From assembly GCF_000144915.1 (NCBI RefSeq), contig NC_014374.1, positions 186,001 through 250,000 on the forward strand: a DNA stretch of 64,000 nt. The letters are read 5' to 3'. How positions within the stretch are numbered: position 1 is the first letter of the stretch; the number at the start of each line of letters is the position of its first letter. The notes beneath the pieces were generated by a model. That model searched no databases and had not been told where the DNA came from. It worked only from the letters and a program-made list of their open reading frames with translations. Both the position numbers and the translations under genes were made by a program. This document shows, in pieces, positions 1 to 8,152 of the stretch. Source of the DNA: Acidilobus saccharovorans 345-15. GTDB lineage: Archaea > Thermoproteota > Thermoprotei_A > Sulfolobales > Acidilobaceae.

Positions 1-16
1 TTATGAATTAGGGCGA

Positions 17-102
17 CGCCGGGGGTGGGATTTGAACCCACGCGCCCCTTGCGGAGCAACGGGTCTCCAGCCCGTCCCCTTGGGCCGCTCGGGCACCCCG
101 GC
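17..102 (-). tRNA. tRNA-Ser (anticodon GGA)
   Basis: The reverse strand folds into a complete class II tRNA. A 7-bp acceptor stem (GCCGGGG) and discriminator G are present. The anticodon stem ACGGG/CCCGT encloses loop CTGGAGA, giving anticodon GGA. A long variable arm (GCTCCGCAAGGGGC) and a T arm with loop TTCAAAT follow. No CCA is encoded and no intron is seen. A TATA-like AGATTTAAGC at about 125-134 lies upstream of the 5' end and reaches the stop codon of cbf5, so the tRNA has its own promoter. It decodes UCC/UCU serine codons. Confidence 0.96.
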
Positions 103-137
103 GCCAAGGTGTAGATGAATGCTTGTGCTTAAATCTG

Positions 138-1210
138 TTAGCTAGCCCCTTTGCTCTTCCACATGCGCGGGTAGATGCCGCGCGGCATCACTATGCGGGT
201 GGGCTTGACGGCTATGCCCTTATCGCGCTCCATGACTTCTTTGGCATCCATGACAGCCTCACCTAAGCCTACCAGCTCTCCCTTAAGCGTTAGCATGGCA
301 ACCCTGCCGCCTGCCTTTACATCAGGCGTGAGCAGCGATATCCCCGGCACGGCGAGGGGGGCACCGTTTACGACGCTCTCAACCGCGCTGTCCCTGAGCA
401 CAACCTTAGGTAGCTCGCACGTAATGACCTCCCCTGGGAGCACCGCCCTCCTGAGGTAGTCATCCTTACCCTCCTCCCTGAAGCGATACACGGCCTCCGA
501 GAGCTCCTGCAGAGTGACTAAATTGTGGTCCTCGTCGAAGGGGCCCGTCTTAATTCTCCTCAGCTCCCTCATGTGCGCGCCGACTCCCAGGACAAGCCCC
601 ATGTCCCAGCACAGCTTCCTCATATAGGTCCCTGGGTCCGACTCTACCCTAAGCAGGGCCAGCCTGCCCCTGACCTCAAGCACCTCAAGCGAGAATATTC
701 TCCTGGTGCGCAGGGCCCTCTTGACGTTGCTCCTAACGGGCGGCCTCTGATATATCGTGCCCGTGAACTCCTCCGCCACCTCCCTGAGCTTCTTCTCGCT
801 TACATCGCCATGAAGTTGCATGACGCAGACGTACGCCTTCCTCGAGTGCACCACAGAGCCCATTATCTTGGTCATATGGTCAAGGGCTACGGGCAGGACG
901 CCTGTTACTTTGGGATTTCCCCGCCCAGGCCACGCGGCCTGAGCCCAAGGGTCCCTCCATGCCCCGCCCGCTTAACCCCCAGGAGCCTCTTAACCCAGGC
1001 CGTGACTTCATGGCTTGTAGGCCCGGGAGGCTTGTCTATGTTAACCACCCCATAACTTATGTACTCCTCTGCGGGCCTCTCGGTTGGTATAACACCGTAG
1101 TCGCCCGAGGTGTCCTCTGGCATCTTCTCAAGCCACTGGGCCCTGTGGCCGCAGAAGTCGTTGACGAAGTTCAAAAACTCCCTTCCACGCCTTGTGAGCT
1201 CAGAGCTCAA
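138..1210 (-). CDS. cbf5: tRNA/rRNA pseudouridine synthase Cbf5 (intron-split)
   Basis: Catalytic subunit of the archaeal H/ACA RNP, a TruB-family pseudouridine synthase acting on rRNA and on tRNA U55. The genomic frame is interrupted. Exon 1 (1210-946, TTG start) encodes 88 residues ending GHGGTL; exon 2 (916-138) begins in the [11 protein letters not shown] motif. Removing 29 bases (945-917) joins CTTG to ATCCC and restores TLDPKVTG, with the catalytic aspartate as residue 89 of a 347-residue protein, normal for the family. The N-terminal part is the TruB catalytic domain and the last 80 or so residues fit a PUA domain. The gene lies 15 bases downstream of eL14 and probably shares its promoter. 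The partner Nop10 is at 20.5 kb. The split is best read as an intron, not a frameshift. The exact TTG start is less certain. Confidence 0.95.
917..945 (-). other. Archaeal pre-mRNA intron in cbf5 (bulge-helix-bulge)
   Basis: The 29-nt intervening sequence forms a textbook hBHBh' motif on the minus strand. The exon helix is GGGA/UCCC. The central 4-bp helix is CCCU (exon 1) with GGGG (intron end). The 5' bulge UGG is cut UG|G and the 3' bulge AAA is cut AA|A. The intron helix is GCUCAGGCC/GGCCUGGGC, 9 bp, with loop GCGU. Cutting after the second base of each bulge gives the only junction that restores the catalytic Asp codon GAT. Introns at this cbf5 location are established in Aeropyrum and Sulfolobus and are cut by tRNA-splicing endonuclease. 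A structural subunit of that enzyme is encoded at 31452-31793. Confidence 0.93.
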
Positions 1211-1225
1211 CCCTAAGCACCGGCC

Positions 1226-1516
1226 TCAGGCTAAGGCCTGCTGAAGCTTTACCCTCTCCCTCATAAAGTCCGCGAGGCCAGCAGCCTCTATTGCCTTGAG
1301 CACCTCCTCGTCGCTGGCCCCCTTGTTTATCTGAACTACCTTGTCTAGGGGCATTATGTGCGATATGTTTACCCTCCTCCTTCTTACGCCAGTAAGCGTC
1401 TTGGGCCCTGTGACTAGCACGTTGTTCTCATCCACTATGTCAACTATTACGCACTTCCTGCCGGCCTCACGGCCCCTCAGCTTATAGCATATCCTCCCGA
1501 CCTCTATGGCAGGCAC
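1226..1516 (-). CDS. rpl14e: Ribosomal protein eL14 (L14e)
   Basis: A 96-residue basic protein of the large ribosomal subunit. It has the SH3-like KOW barrel of eL14 (VGRICYKLRGREAGRKCVIV) followed by a short helical tail, and matches the family's archaeal length. The ATG start follows a TATA-like AGTTTTAAAGTG near 1549-1560, so eL14 and cbf5 probably form one transcription unit. Linkage of eL14 to cbf5 is common in archaea. The cytidylate kinase and eL34 genes that often precede them are not here; the upstream gene is the MoaD-MoaE fusion. Confidence 0.95.
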   Translation of the reverse strand: MPAIEVGRICYKLRGREAGRKCVIVDIVDENNVLVTGPKTLTGVRRRRVNISHIMPLDKVVQINKGASDEEVLKAIEAAGLADFMRERVKLQQALA

Positions 1517-1571
1517 CTTAAGGCCACCCTGGAGGTTTTGAGGAGGTGGTTCACTTTAAAACTGTTCTAGC

Positions 1572-2291
1572 CTAAGACCCGCGTTTAAGCTCGGTCTCTT
1601 TTATCTCCCTGTCGCCAACCATGTAATAAACTCCGCTTTCCCTAACCTCAGTCTTCCAGACGGGGGCCTCATGCTTAACATGGTCAACAAGCCACTCCAG
1701 CGCCGGGAAGACGTTCTTCCTGGACTCCCCTGAGACGCCGACTACCATGGTGAGCTGGCCCGGCTTTCTTGGACCCACGAAATGTATTACGCAGGCGCCT
1801 GCCAGGGAGAACTTAGTTATGGCTTCAGAGGCTAGCTCCCTCAGCTTAGGCTCCATGAGCTCCTCGGAGTGCTCGTAGTCCAGCTCCTTAACCTGCTCTC
1901 CGTTGTTTATGCCCCGGACGATGCCTATGAAGAAGGCCACGGCCCCGACCCTAGGGTTGTCGCCGTAGAGGAAGCTGGTCAGAGAGGCTAGGTCGACCGG
2001 CTCATCGTCCCTGGCTACCTTAACCAGCACCCTCTCGCTGCCGCCGGAGGAGGGCGGGAGCACGTGAATAACCTTGGCGTCCTGAGGTATGAGCTGCGAG
2101 GGGGCAAGGGACTTTCCGTTAACTATGACTTGCACCTCGCCCTTAAGTTCCTCAAGGACCTTTCCTAGGCCCATTGATGAGAGCTTTTCAAGGAGCCCGG
2201 AGACCGTAATGCCGTCGCCGAGCTCAAGCTCCAGCTCACCCTTGCCAGCCGCCTCACGGAGCACTGAGTAGAGCCTTACCTTTACTTTCAA
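1572..2291 (-). CDS. MoaD-MoaE fusion, molybdopterin synthase
   Basis: A 239-residue single-chain molybdopterin synthase for tungsten/molybdenum cofactor synthesis. Residues 1-84 are a MoaD/ubiquitin-like sulfur carrier ending in Gly-Gly (HVLPPSSGG). The rest is MoaE, with the conserved active-site segment VKHEAPVWKTE near residue 210. In the usual pathway the MoaD C-terminal glycine is activated to a thiocarboxylate. Here it is internal, so either proteolytic release or another mechanism must operate. The ATG start overlaps the stop of the TRASH gene by four bases, suggesting translational coupling. The cofactor would serve enzymes such as the GAPOR-like oxidoreductase at 55.9 kb. Domain identities are certain; the activation route is inference. 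Confidence 0.92.
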   Translation of the reverse strand: MKVKVRLYSVLREAAGKGELELELGDGITVSGLLEKLSSMGLGKVLEELKGEVQVIVNGKSLAPSQLIPQDAKVIHVLPPSSGGSERVLVKVARDDEPVDLASLTSFLYGDNPRVGAVAFFIGIVRGINNGEQVKELDYEHSEELMEPKLRELASEAITKFSLAGACVIHFVGPRKPGQLTMVVGVSGESRKNVFPALEWLVDHVKHEAPVWKTEVRESGVYYMVGDREIKETELKRGS

Positions 2292-2536
2292 GCTATCACC
2301 TTAGAGCTTCCCTGCCTTCTCTTCTCGAGTGAGTCCCTGAGCTCTTTAGAGATTTGTTTGATAGGGCCCTCCACGCAAGAGGCCTCGGGCCTCTCCATAA
2401 GTAGCCTCAAGAACTTGGCTGCGCACTTGGCGCTGTGAAACTCCAGCAGCAGCTCGCCTCTCCTTATAATTATGCCCTGACCTTCATGGAAGGGCCTGCC
2501 GCACACCATGCACCTGTGAAGCTCGCCTGCGGCCAT
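2288..2536 (-). CDS. L24e/TRASH-like zinc-binding protein
   Basis: A small protein (82 residues from the chosen start) with a treble-clef zinc motif, CMVCGRPFHEG then FHSAKCAAKF, typical of the TRASH/eL24-like fold. The C-terminal half is helical and charged. It lacks the basic tail and conserved positions of true ribosomal eL24, so I call it L24e-like only. The start at 2536 is preferred over upstream in-frame codons because a TATA-like element lies near 2571-2582, about 35-45 bases upstream. It overlaps the downstream MoaD-MoaE start by four bases. Function unknown; a metal sensor or nucleic-acid binder is plausible. Confidence 0.75.
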   Translation of the reverse strand: MAAGELHRCMVCGRPFHEGQGIIIRRGELLLEFHSAKCAAKFLRLLMERPEASCVEGPIKQISKELRDSLEKRRQGSSKVIA

Positions 2537-2568
2537 ACTTTGAAGACCTATGTAAGGGGGCGCCACAC

Positions 2569-2580
2569 TATATTTAAGCA
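2569..2580. promoter_or_regulatory. Shared TATA element of a divergent promoter
   Basis: The AT-rich element CTATATTTAAGC reads as a TATA box on both strands. On the minus strand it lies about 35 bases upstream of the TRASH gene start. On the plus strand it lies about 60 bases upstream of the helicase ATG. It is the only good TATA candidate I see between the two divergent genes. Confidence 0.5.
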
Positions 2581-2635
2581 CAGACCGGCCTGCTGTAGAA
2601 GGTTTGGCGCTGTAGCCAGAGATGGTAGGACGGCA

Positions 2636-5452
2636 ATGACTGAGGCGCTGCTGAGACCAGAGCTAATAGGCCTGATGAAGAGGAGGGGCTGGAAAGGCCT
2701 CACGGAGCTGCAGGAGAGGGCAGCGAGGGCTATACTGGCTGGCAAGAACGTGCTCATTATGGCTCCCACCGGCGAGGGCAAGACCGAGGCCGCCCTACTC
2801 CCCCTCCTCACCAGGCTTACCAACGAAGGGAACGTGATGCCCGTGAGCATACTTTATGTAACGCCGATGAGGGCGCTCATAAACGACCTCCACAGGAGGA
2901 TAAGCTACTGGGCTGAGCCCCTCGGGCTGAGGGTGGCCAAGAAACACGGCGACGTGCCCAGCTCTGAGAGGTACCTTAGGCTTAGGAACCCGCCTCACGT
3001 GCTCTTAACGACGCCTGAGAGCCTCGAGATAGACTTAGACTGGGCCCCCAAGTTCAGGGAGTACTACCGTAACGTCAAGGCAGTTATTGTGGACGAGGTC
3101 CATGAGCTGCTCTCATCGAAGAGGGGAGCGCAGCTCCTCCTGCTGCTTGAAAGGCTTGCGAGGCTGGCAGGGGACTTCCAGAGGATAGGGCTCTCAGCAA
3201 CCATTGGTAACCCTGGGAAGGCACTAGCATTGCTCAGGGGCAGCAGCAGGAGGGAGTCAGAGCTGGTGAGCGGTGGCGGGAACCGTGGATTCCTATTTGA
3301 GGTGAGATACATAGATGGGGCCAAGGACCCGTGGCCCAAGGTAGCGGAGATAGCGTCCTCGGAGTCCTCAGGACCGACGCTGATATTTACTAACAGCAGG
3401 TACGTGGCCGAGAAGCTCAGTCACGAGCTTCAGAAAGGCAAGCTAGAGAACGTCTATGTGCATCACTCCAGCGTCTCGGCCGAGGTCAGGGAGATGGTTG
3501 AGGAGAAGCTGAGGCGCGGCGAGGGCTGCCTGGTGGTTTGCACCAAGACGTTAGAGCTAGGGATAGACGTAGGGTCCATAAGGAAGGTCATCCAGGTTCG
3601 CGCCCCAGGCTCGGTGGCCGCGCTCATACAGAGAACAGGAAGGAGCTTCCACAGGCTGGGCGGCACTTCCATGGGCCTGATAATAACGACTGACCCAGTG
3701 GACCTGGCAGAGGCGTTAGCCGAGACTAGACTTGCAACAAGCGGCTATGTTGAGGACGAAATATTGGACGTAGCGCCAGCTGACGTTATTGCAAAAGAAG
3801 TGGTTGGAAGCGCGCTGTCAAAGGACCCCGGCCTCACTGTGGAGGAGCTTTACAAGACCCTAAAGGGTTCCCCCATCTTTAAGTTAAGCCATGAGGAGTT
3901 CCTCTCCCTGATTAAGTATATGAAGGTGAACGGCGTAATCGACGTTGATGATAAGGGCTCGATAAGGGTTGGGGGCACCTTCTACAGGATCTGGAGGCTC
4001 CGCAACGGCTCGGACAGGCCCTGGTCCCCGAGGGACTTCAGCGACTTCTTCTCTACTATTCCCAAGAGGGACATGTTTGCGGTGAGATCGCCCGATTCCG
4101 TTATCGGCTACATCGACGCTTACTTTGTTTACCGTAACTTAAGGGTTGGCGACGTGATAAGGCTTGCAGGGAGCGCCTGGGAAGTCTCAAGAATAGACGA
4201 GGTTAACGAGCGCGTTGACGTGATCCCTGCCAAGGGCTCCGGCGAGATACCCCTCTGGAAGGGCGAAGGTCTGACTAGATCAAAGGAGGTTTCAGAGGAG
4301 TTCTACAGGGTTATCCTGGACGACGGCTGGCGCGGCTACGAATCGGGCCGCGTGCTAGAAGCTATAGGCTCGTGGTATAAGTCGAGGGGAATAACGATAG
4401 GCCCCCACGACATAGCCTATGAGAGGGTTGAGAATGAGCAGGTGCTCCTAGGCCCCTTCGGCTCAAAGCTAGCCGAAACCCTGGGAGTTTTACTCGTATT
4501 TTTAGCTGCGAAGAGCAAGGGCCTTGACGCTTACTACAGGCCCTCGTTCTTCGGCGTAAGCGTTAACATGGGTGACCGTGACGCGCTGTCGGCATTAATG
4601 GAGCTAGGGCCCGAGGAGGTCAGGGAGGCCATCTATGAGGCCCTTGACTACCTTCCAATATTTCACGAGAGGCTCGCTGAGGCAAAGTACGACCTGGGCA
4701 AGCTAGGCGAAGTAAACAAAGAAAGGGACAGCACGCTAATAGATGAGGTCAAAAAGTTTATAATAAATAAGGAACTGGACGTCGAAGGCGCTATAAAGTT
4801 CGTAGAGGGTCTCAGGAAGCGCTACATAAAAGTGCATGTTATAAAGGATGGACCCTCGCCCTTGTCGCAGGAGCTCCTCTCGCTGCCGCCCGTGAGGCTC
4901 TGGGTTCAGGACCTGGCGAAGAGAATTGCCGAGCTGCTTAAAGACTGGGCCTTCACCTCAATAGAAATTGCTGAGGAACTTAAGCTCTCTGAGAAGACCG
5001 TGCTCAACAAGTTGAAGGACATGAGACGTCCTGAGTACAATGATCTGAGGGTAATCGCGTTCCTCGATGTCAACAGCGACGAGTGGAGGTGGACCCTGGC
5101 CTCCTCATTCAATGATATAGCGTCATCGGAGGACTTTGCAGAGAGCTTCACGCCTCTGGACCTTAACGCTGAGCTTAAGGTGACTGCTAAGAAGGGGTAC
5201 ACGTGGGAGCCCAGGGAGACCATAGTGAAGCCTAAGGACGTAGTGGACAGGTGGAACTTAATCTTGCCATATGTAGCGGGCACTGATGAGATATACGAGC
5301 TAAAGGTCTCTATGGCGGGCTATTATGGCGCAGATTACGAGAGCTCTGTCACGTATCATTACGTCAATGCCAATCACGCAAAGCTTCTAATCTTAAACGC
5401 TGCCGCATACCTGCAGAGGCACAGCAGCTCTGTCGGGAAGGTGTCGGTGTAA
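2636..5452 (+). CDS. lhr: Lhr-type superfamily 2 ATP-dependent helicase
   Basis: A 938-residue Lhr-core helicase, a DNA repair and recombination enzyme of archaea. The Walker A motif APTGEGKTE lies near residues 43-51, DEVHE (motif II) near residue 152, SATIGNP (motif III) follows, and RTGRSFHR is motif VI. A winged-helix and DEAD-associated C-terminal region of about 500 residues follows, as expected for the family. An in-frame codon at 2435 would add 67 residues that run antisense through the TRASH gene. The ATG at 2636 gives the standard N-terminus and is preferred. The stop overlaps the next gene (TAATG). Assignment within the Lhr group (aLhr1 or aLhr2) is not resolved. Confidence 0.93.
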   Translation: MTEALLRPELIGLMKRRGWKGLTELQERAARAILAGKNVLIMAPTGEGKTEAALLPLLTRLTNEGNVMPVSILYVTPMRALINDLHRRISYWAEPLGLRVAKKHGDVPSSERYLRLRNPPHVLLTTPESLEIDLDWAPKFREYYRNVKAVIVDEVHELLSSKRGAQLLLLLERLARLAGDFQRIGLSATIGNPGKALALLRGSSRRESELVSGGGNRGFLFEVRYIDGAKDPWPKVAEIASSESSGPTLIFTNSRYVAEKLSHELQKGKLENVYVHHSSVSAEVREMVEEKLRRGEGCLVVCTKTLELGIDVGSIRKVIQVRAPGSVAALIQRTGRSFHRLGGTSMGLIITTDPVDLAEALAETRLATSGYVEDEILDVAPADVIAKEVVGSALSKDPGLTVEELYKTLKGSPIFKLSHEEFLSLIKYMKVNGVIDVDDKGSIRVGGTFYRIWRLRNGSDRPWSPRDFSDFFSTIPKRDMFAVRSPDSVIGYIDAYFVYRNLRVGDVIRLAGSAWEVSRIDEVNERVDVIPAKGSGEIPLWKGEGLTRSKEVSEEFYRVILDDGWRGYESGRVLEAIGSWYKSRGITIGPHDIAYERVENEQVLLGPFGSKLAETLGVLLVFLAAKSKGLDAYYRPSFFGVSVNMGDRDALSALMELGPEEVREAIYEALDYLPIFHERLAEAKYDLGKLGEVNKERDSTLIDEVKKFIINKELDVEGAIKFVEGLRKRYIKVHVIKDGPSPLSQELLSLPPVRLWVQDLAKRIAELLKDWAFTSIEIAEELKLSEKTVLNKLKDMRRPEYNDLRVIAFLDVNSDEWRWTLASSFNDIASSEDFAESFTPLDLNAELKVTAKKGYTWEPRETIVKPKDVVDRWNLILPYVAGTDEIYELKVSMAGYYGADYESSVTYHYVNANHAKLLILNAAAYLQRHSSSVGKVSV

Positions 5453-6039
5453 TGAGCATATGCGATGAAGTTAACTATATTAGGATAATTGGAGCAAAGG
5501 CCTCCAAGTCCGAGAACATGGACATAAGGCTCCTAGCAGCGTCGATATACAGCGTTGCCGATATGCTTAACAGCGTATGTGAGTACCTAGATGCCAGAGA
5601 AGTAAAGCCCCTAGTTAACGAGCTTGCCGCCGCGGTTGACTCTGGTAACGTACCTAATGTGTCCTCGGCTTTAAGTGCCATCAAAGCTAAGGCCCAGAGC
5701 TATGGGAGGCTTCTTCAGTTTAGGCTCGCATCTTTAGCGACCAGGATCCTAGCGAGCCTCTCACTGGCCACCTTCTCCTTCCTGTTGATCTTAGTAGCTG
5801 TAACGCCGCTGGAGTTTGAAGTGGCGCCCATAATTCTTGGCTTATCTATTTCCGCCGGAGCCCTATACGCAAGACCCGCGGCCGACGCGCTCCTAATAGT
5901 AGCCTCTGCTATACTGATGGTCACAGGCGCGGGCAGCTCCCTCATCGTAGCACTAATTACGATGGCTGCGAGCGTTGGCAACTTATTAATAACAATAATG
6001 GCTTCATCCGGCGGGTTAACAATAAAAGCCTTTAAATGA
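5452..6039 (+). CDS. Hypothetical membrane protein
   Basis: A 195-residue protein I do not recognise. The first 95 or so residues are soluble and helical. The C-terminal half has about four hydrophobic segments rich in Ala, Leu and Ile with short loops, consistent with an integral membrane protein. Its ATG overlaps the helicase stop codon (TAATG), so it is probably translated by coupling from the same mRNA. No catalytic motif is visible. Confidence 0.7.
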   Translation: MSICDEVNYIRIIGAKASKSENMDIRLLAASIYSVADMLNSVCEYLDAREVKPLVNELAAAVDSGNVPNVSSALSAIKAKAQSYGRLLQFRLASLATRILASLSLATFSFLLILVAVTPLEFEVAPIILGLSISAGALYARPAADALLIVASAILMVTGAGSSLIVALITMAASVGNLLITIMASSGGLTIKAFK

Positions 6040-6098
6040 ACGGTCACGGATGGCCGTCCTAACTTTGAAGAAACGTCGCGCCGCATTTGTCTACAGCA

Positions 6099-6299
6099 TT
6101 AGACTTCTGCTACCTCCGCCGACGTTGACAGCTCGCCTTCGTTTAACAGGCTCTCCCCCCACAGCTCCCTTTTAAGAAGTTCCCTTACGGCCACCCTTAT
6201 TACCTCGCTCCTGTTTGTAAACTTCTCCTCCTTGACCAGCTCATCTATAGCCTTTACATAGAGCTCAGGCATCTTTACAGTTACCAGCTTCACGCACAT
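6099..6299 (-). CDS. Ribbon-helix-helix transcriptional regulator
   Basis: A 66-residue CopG/RHH-type DNA-binding protein. A beta strand (KLVTVKMPELYVKAID) is followed by two helices with FTNRSEVIRVAVRELLKREL, the usual signature. RHH proteins bind operators as dimers. The ATG at 6299 is preferred over a codon eight residues upstream because the strand then begins near the N-terminus and a GGTG sits just before it. TATA-like TTATAAGC lies about 20 bases upstream, so the mRNA is probably nearly leaderless. Targets unknown. Confidence 0.85.
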   Translation of the reverse strand: MCVKLVTVKMPELYVKAIDELVKEEKFTNRSEVIRVAVRELLKRELWGESLLNEGELSTSAEVAEV

Positions 6300-6474
6300 C
6301 ACCGCATAAAAGCTTATAACCACTGGCTTAAAGAGGAGTCAGCTCCCTCAGGCCCTTTCTTTTGTCAACATAATAGAATGGTCTCAGATAATTATTGGGG
6401 TTGCCTAGCATTAACAGACGGTTAAAGCTCCGGTGCTCTTAACCTCCAGTCCCCCCTGAACATGGGGCTGAGGC

Positions 6475-7407
6475 TTGCGTGCAGAGGTAGAGACGGGCTC
6501 TAGGCTTCACGGAGGCTTCTATTATGCTGCAGGCGACTGGAACGTCAGGTGGGGTTCCATAGGTTTCTACGTCGATAACCCTAAGTTCAGGGCCGCTGTG
6601 GAGCTCTCCGACAGAGAGCAGTACAGAGGGCCTCAGGAGCTGCTCGAATACGTCAAAAAAGCTGCCAAGGTAGCGGGCGTGCAGGGCTTCAACGTTGAGG
6701 TCCACGAGAGCCCTCCTATCCACAGGGGCTTCGGAACGGGAACCCAGGTACTTCTGTCCCTCTACATGGCCTTCAAGGCGCTCAAAGGAGAACAACCCGA
6801 GGCCGTCGAGGAGGCCGCCTTAAAGCTGGGAAGGTCGAGGCACAGCGGCGCTGGCACGCTTGCCTTTAAGTATGGCGGGTTTGTAATGGACGCTGGGCTG
6901 CCAGGAAGGCCCACGCCCCTCGTCACGTTGAAGATGCCGAGCGAGTGGAGGTTTGTAATAATTATACCAAAGATTGAGAGGGGGCTGACCGACGAAGAGG
7001 AGGAGAGCATTATGGAGAAGAGGCAGTGGGGCAACAGCGAGTCTAACATAGCATTTATGACGAGCGGAGCCCTCAGGCTGGCTGCCGGCATAGCAAGAGG
7101 TGATTTAGACGACGCCCTTGAGGGCCTTAGGTTCGTCCAAAGGGGCACGGGGATACTCTTCGCGTCCGTGCAAGGCGGCGAGTACAGGGGGAAGCTTAAT
7201 GACCTAGCGGCCGAGGCCTGGAGGAGCAGGGTCATACTGGCTCAGTCAAGCTGGGGGCCAGCTATGTACACAATTGTTGAAAATGAGTACGAGGCCCAGG
7301 GCGACGTCATGCTTATGAAGGAAATCATGAGCAACGTTGGCCTGAGCGGAGAGGTAATCATATCGCCCCCAAGAAATTACGGCGCCTCAATTAAGATTGT
7401 GGGGTAG
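6475..7407 (+). CDS. Beta-ribofuranosylaminobenzene 5'-phosphate synthase-like protein
   Basis: A 310-residue GHMP-superfamily protein most like RFAP synthase, which joins p-aminobenzoate-type substrates with PRPP in the synthesis of methanopterin-like C1 carriers. Family features seen: the N-terminal SRLHGGFYYAAGDWNVRWGS segment, the GHMP glycine loop PPIHRGFGTGTQV near residue 85, and RHSGAGTLAFKYGGFV. It starts with TTG, since the nearby ATG at 6462 is out of frame. Its 3' end overlaps the convergent FKBP gene by 17 bases. The presence of this gene in a crenarchaeon suggests a modified pterin cofactor. The substrate is not provable from sequence. Confidence 0.85.
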   Translation: MRAEVETGSRLHGGFYYAAGDWNVRWGSIGFYVDNPKFRAAVELSDREQYRGPQELLEYVKKAAKVAGVQGFNVEVHESPPIHRGFGTGTQVLLSLYMAFKALKGEQPEAVEEAALKLGRSRHSGAGTLAFKYGGFVMDAGLPGRPTPLVTLKMPSEWRFVIIIPKIERGLTDEEEESIMEKRQWGNSESNIAFMTSGALRLAAGIARGDLDDALEGLRFVQRGTGILFASVQGGEYRGKLNDLAAEAWRSRVILAQSSWGPAMYTIVENEYEAQGDVMLMKEIMSNVGLSGEVIISPPRNYGASIKIVG

Positions 7408-8152
7408 CCTGGGCCTCCTGCTGTTGCTGCGAAGCCTGCTGCCCTGAGGCCGACGCGCCCTGCTGGCTCAAAGTGACGTTTACAACAAGTTTGACACCCT
7501 TTATGCCAAGCAATGACGAGAGGTCCCCGAGCAGCAGCTGAAGCCTTGATTCGAGATCTGACAGCCCAAGCACCTCCTGGGGCAGCTGAAGCTCTATGGA
7601 GCCCTCCCCCTGCTGCGAGACACTTATTGAGTTCCTGTCGAGAGGCATATACCTTGTGACCAGGTACTTCACCTTGTCATCGAGGGTCTCTAGCTTTCCA
7701 ACAACTTCAAGTTCCACCTTCAGGTCCCTGCCTGCAAGCGGATGGTTAAAGTCTATGTAAGCGAACCTTTCTGTGACGCTTCTTATAACTCCTATTCTGC
7801 CTCCAACCTCCACGCGGCGCCCAACCACTGGCGGAATGCCGTACCTGTTGAGCTGCTTTATGGGAAGCCTTATAATTAGGTCGTTGCGGTAGGGGCCATA
7901 GGCCTTGTCTGGCGTCGCGATGAACTCCTTCCTTTGGCCTACATCCATGTCCCTGAGCTGTTCATCTATAGCCTTTATCACCTGGCTCCTGCCTACGACT
8001 ACCAGGTAAGGCTCGTATCGCCTGTTAGAGTCGTAGATGCCCGCGCTCTTGGCAACATCTTCCTTGTTAGTGTCCTCCACTATCTCCCTGTCGCCATCCT
8101 TAACACTTATCACATAGTTTATTAGCACGAAGTCCCCGTCCTTAAATGCCAA
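7391..8152 (-). CDS. FKBP-type peptidyl-prolyl cis-trans isomerase
   Basis: A 253-residue archaeal long-type FKBP/SlyD-like protein-folding catalyst. The N-terminal FKBP domain has an insert-in-flap arrangement (KDGDFVLINYVISVKDG, ATPDKAYGPYRNDLI, FAYIDFNHPLAGRDL). A C-terminal domain of about 90 residues follows. The last 25 residues are a low-complexity tail dominated by Gln, Ala and Ser, unusual for the family. The start is ATG, immediately adjacent to the NIP7-like stop. It is convergent with the RFAP-synthase-like gene. Confidence 0.93.
   Translation of the reverse strand: MAFKDGDFVLINYVISVKDGDREIVEDTNKEDVAKSAGIYDSNRRYEPYLVVVGRSQVIKAIDEQLRDMDVGQRKEFIATPDKAYGPYRNDLIIRLPIKQLNRYGIPPVVGRRVEVGGRIGVIRSVTERFAYIDFNHPLAGRDLKVELEVVGKLETLDDKVKYLVTRYMPLDRNSISVSQQGEGSIELQLPQEVLGLSDLESRLQLLLGDLSSLLGIKGVKLVVNVTLSQQGASASGQQASQQQQEAQATPQS

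Noticed and set aside
905-1210. Exon 1 of cbf5 as a stand-alone 101-residue gene, or cbf5 as a frameshifted pseudogene
   Set aside because: The break coincides with a complete bulge-helix-bulge and its excision restores the catalytic motif exactly.
2288-2536. True ribosomal protein eL24
   Set aside because: The cysteine fold is similar, but the length, tail and conserved basic residues of eL24 are missing.
2435-2635. 67-residue N-terminal extension of the Lhr helicase
   Set aside because: The stretch is antisense to the TRASH gene, unlike helicase sequence, and the ATG at 2636 gives the standard N-terminus.
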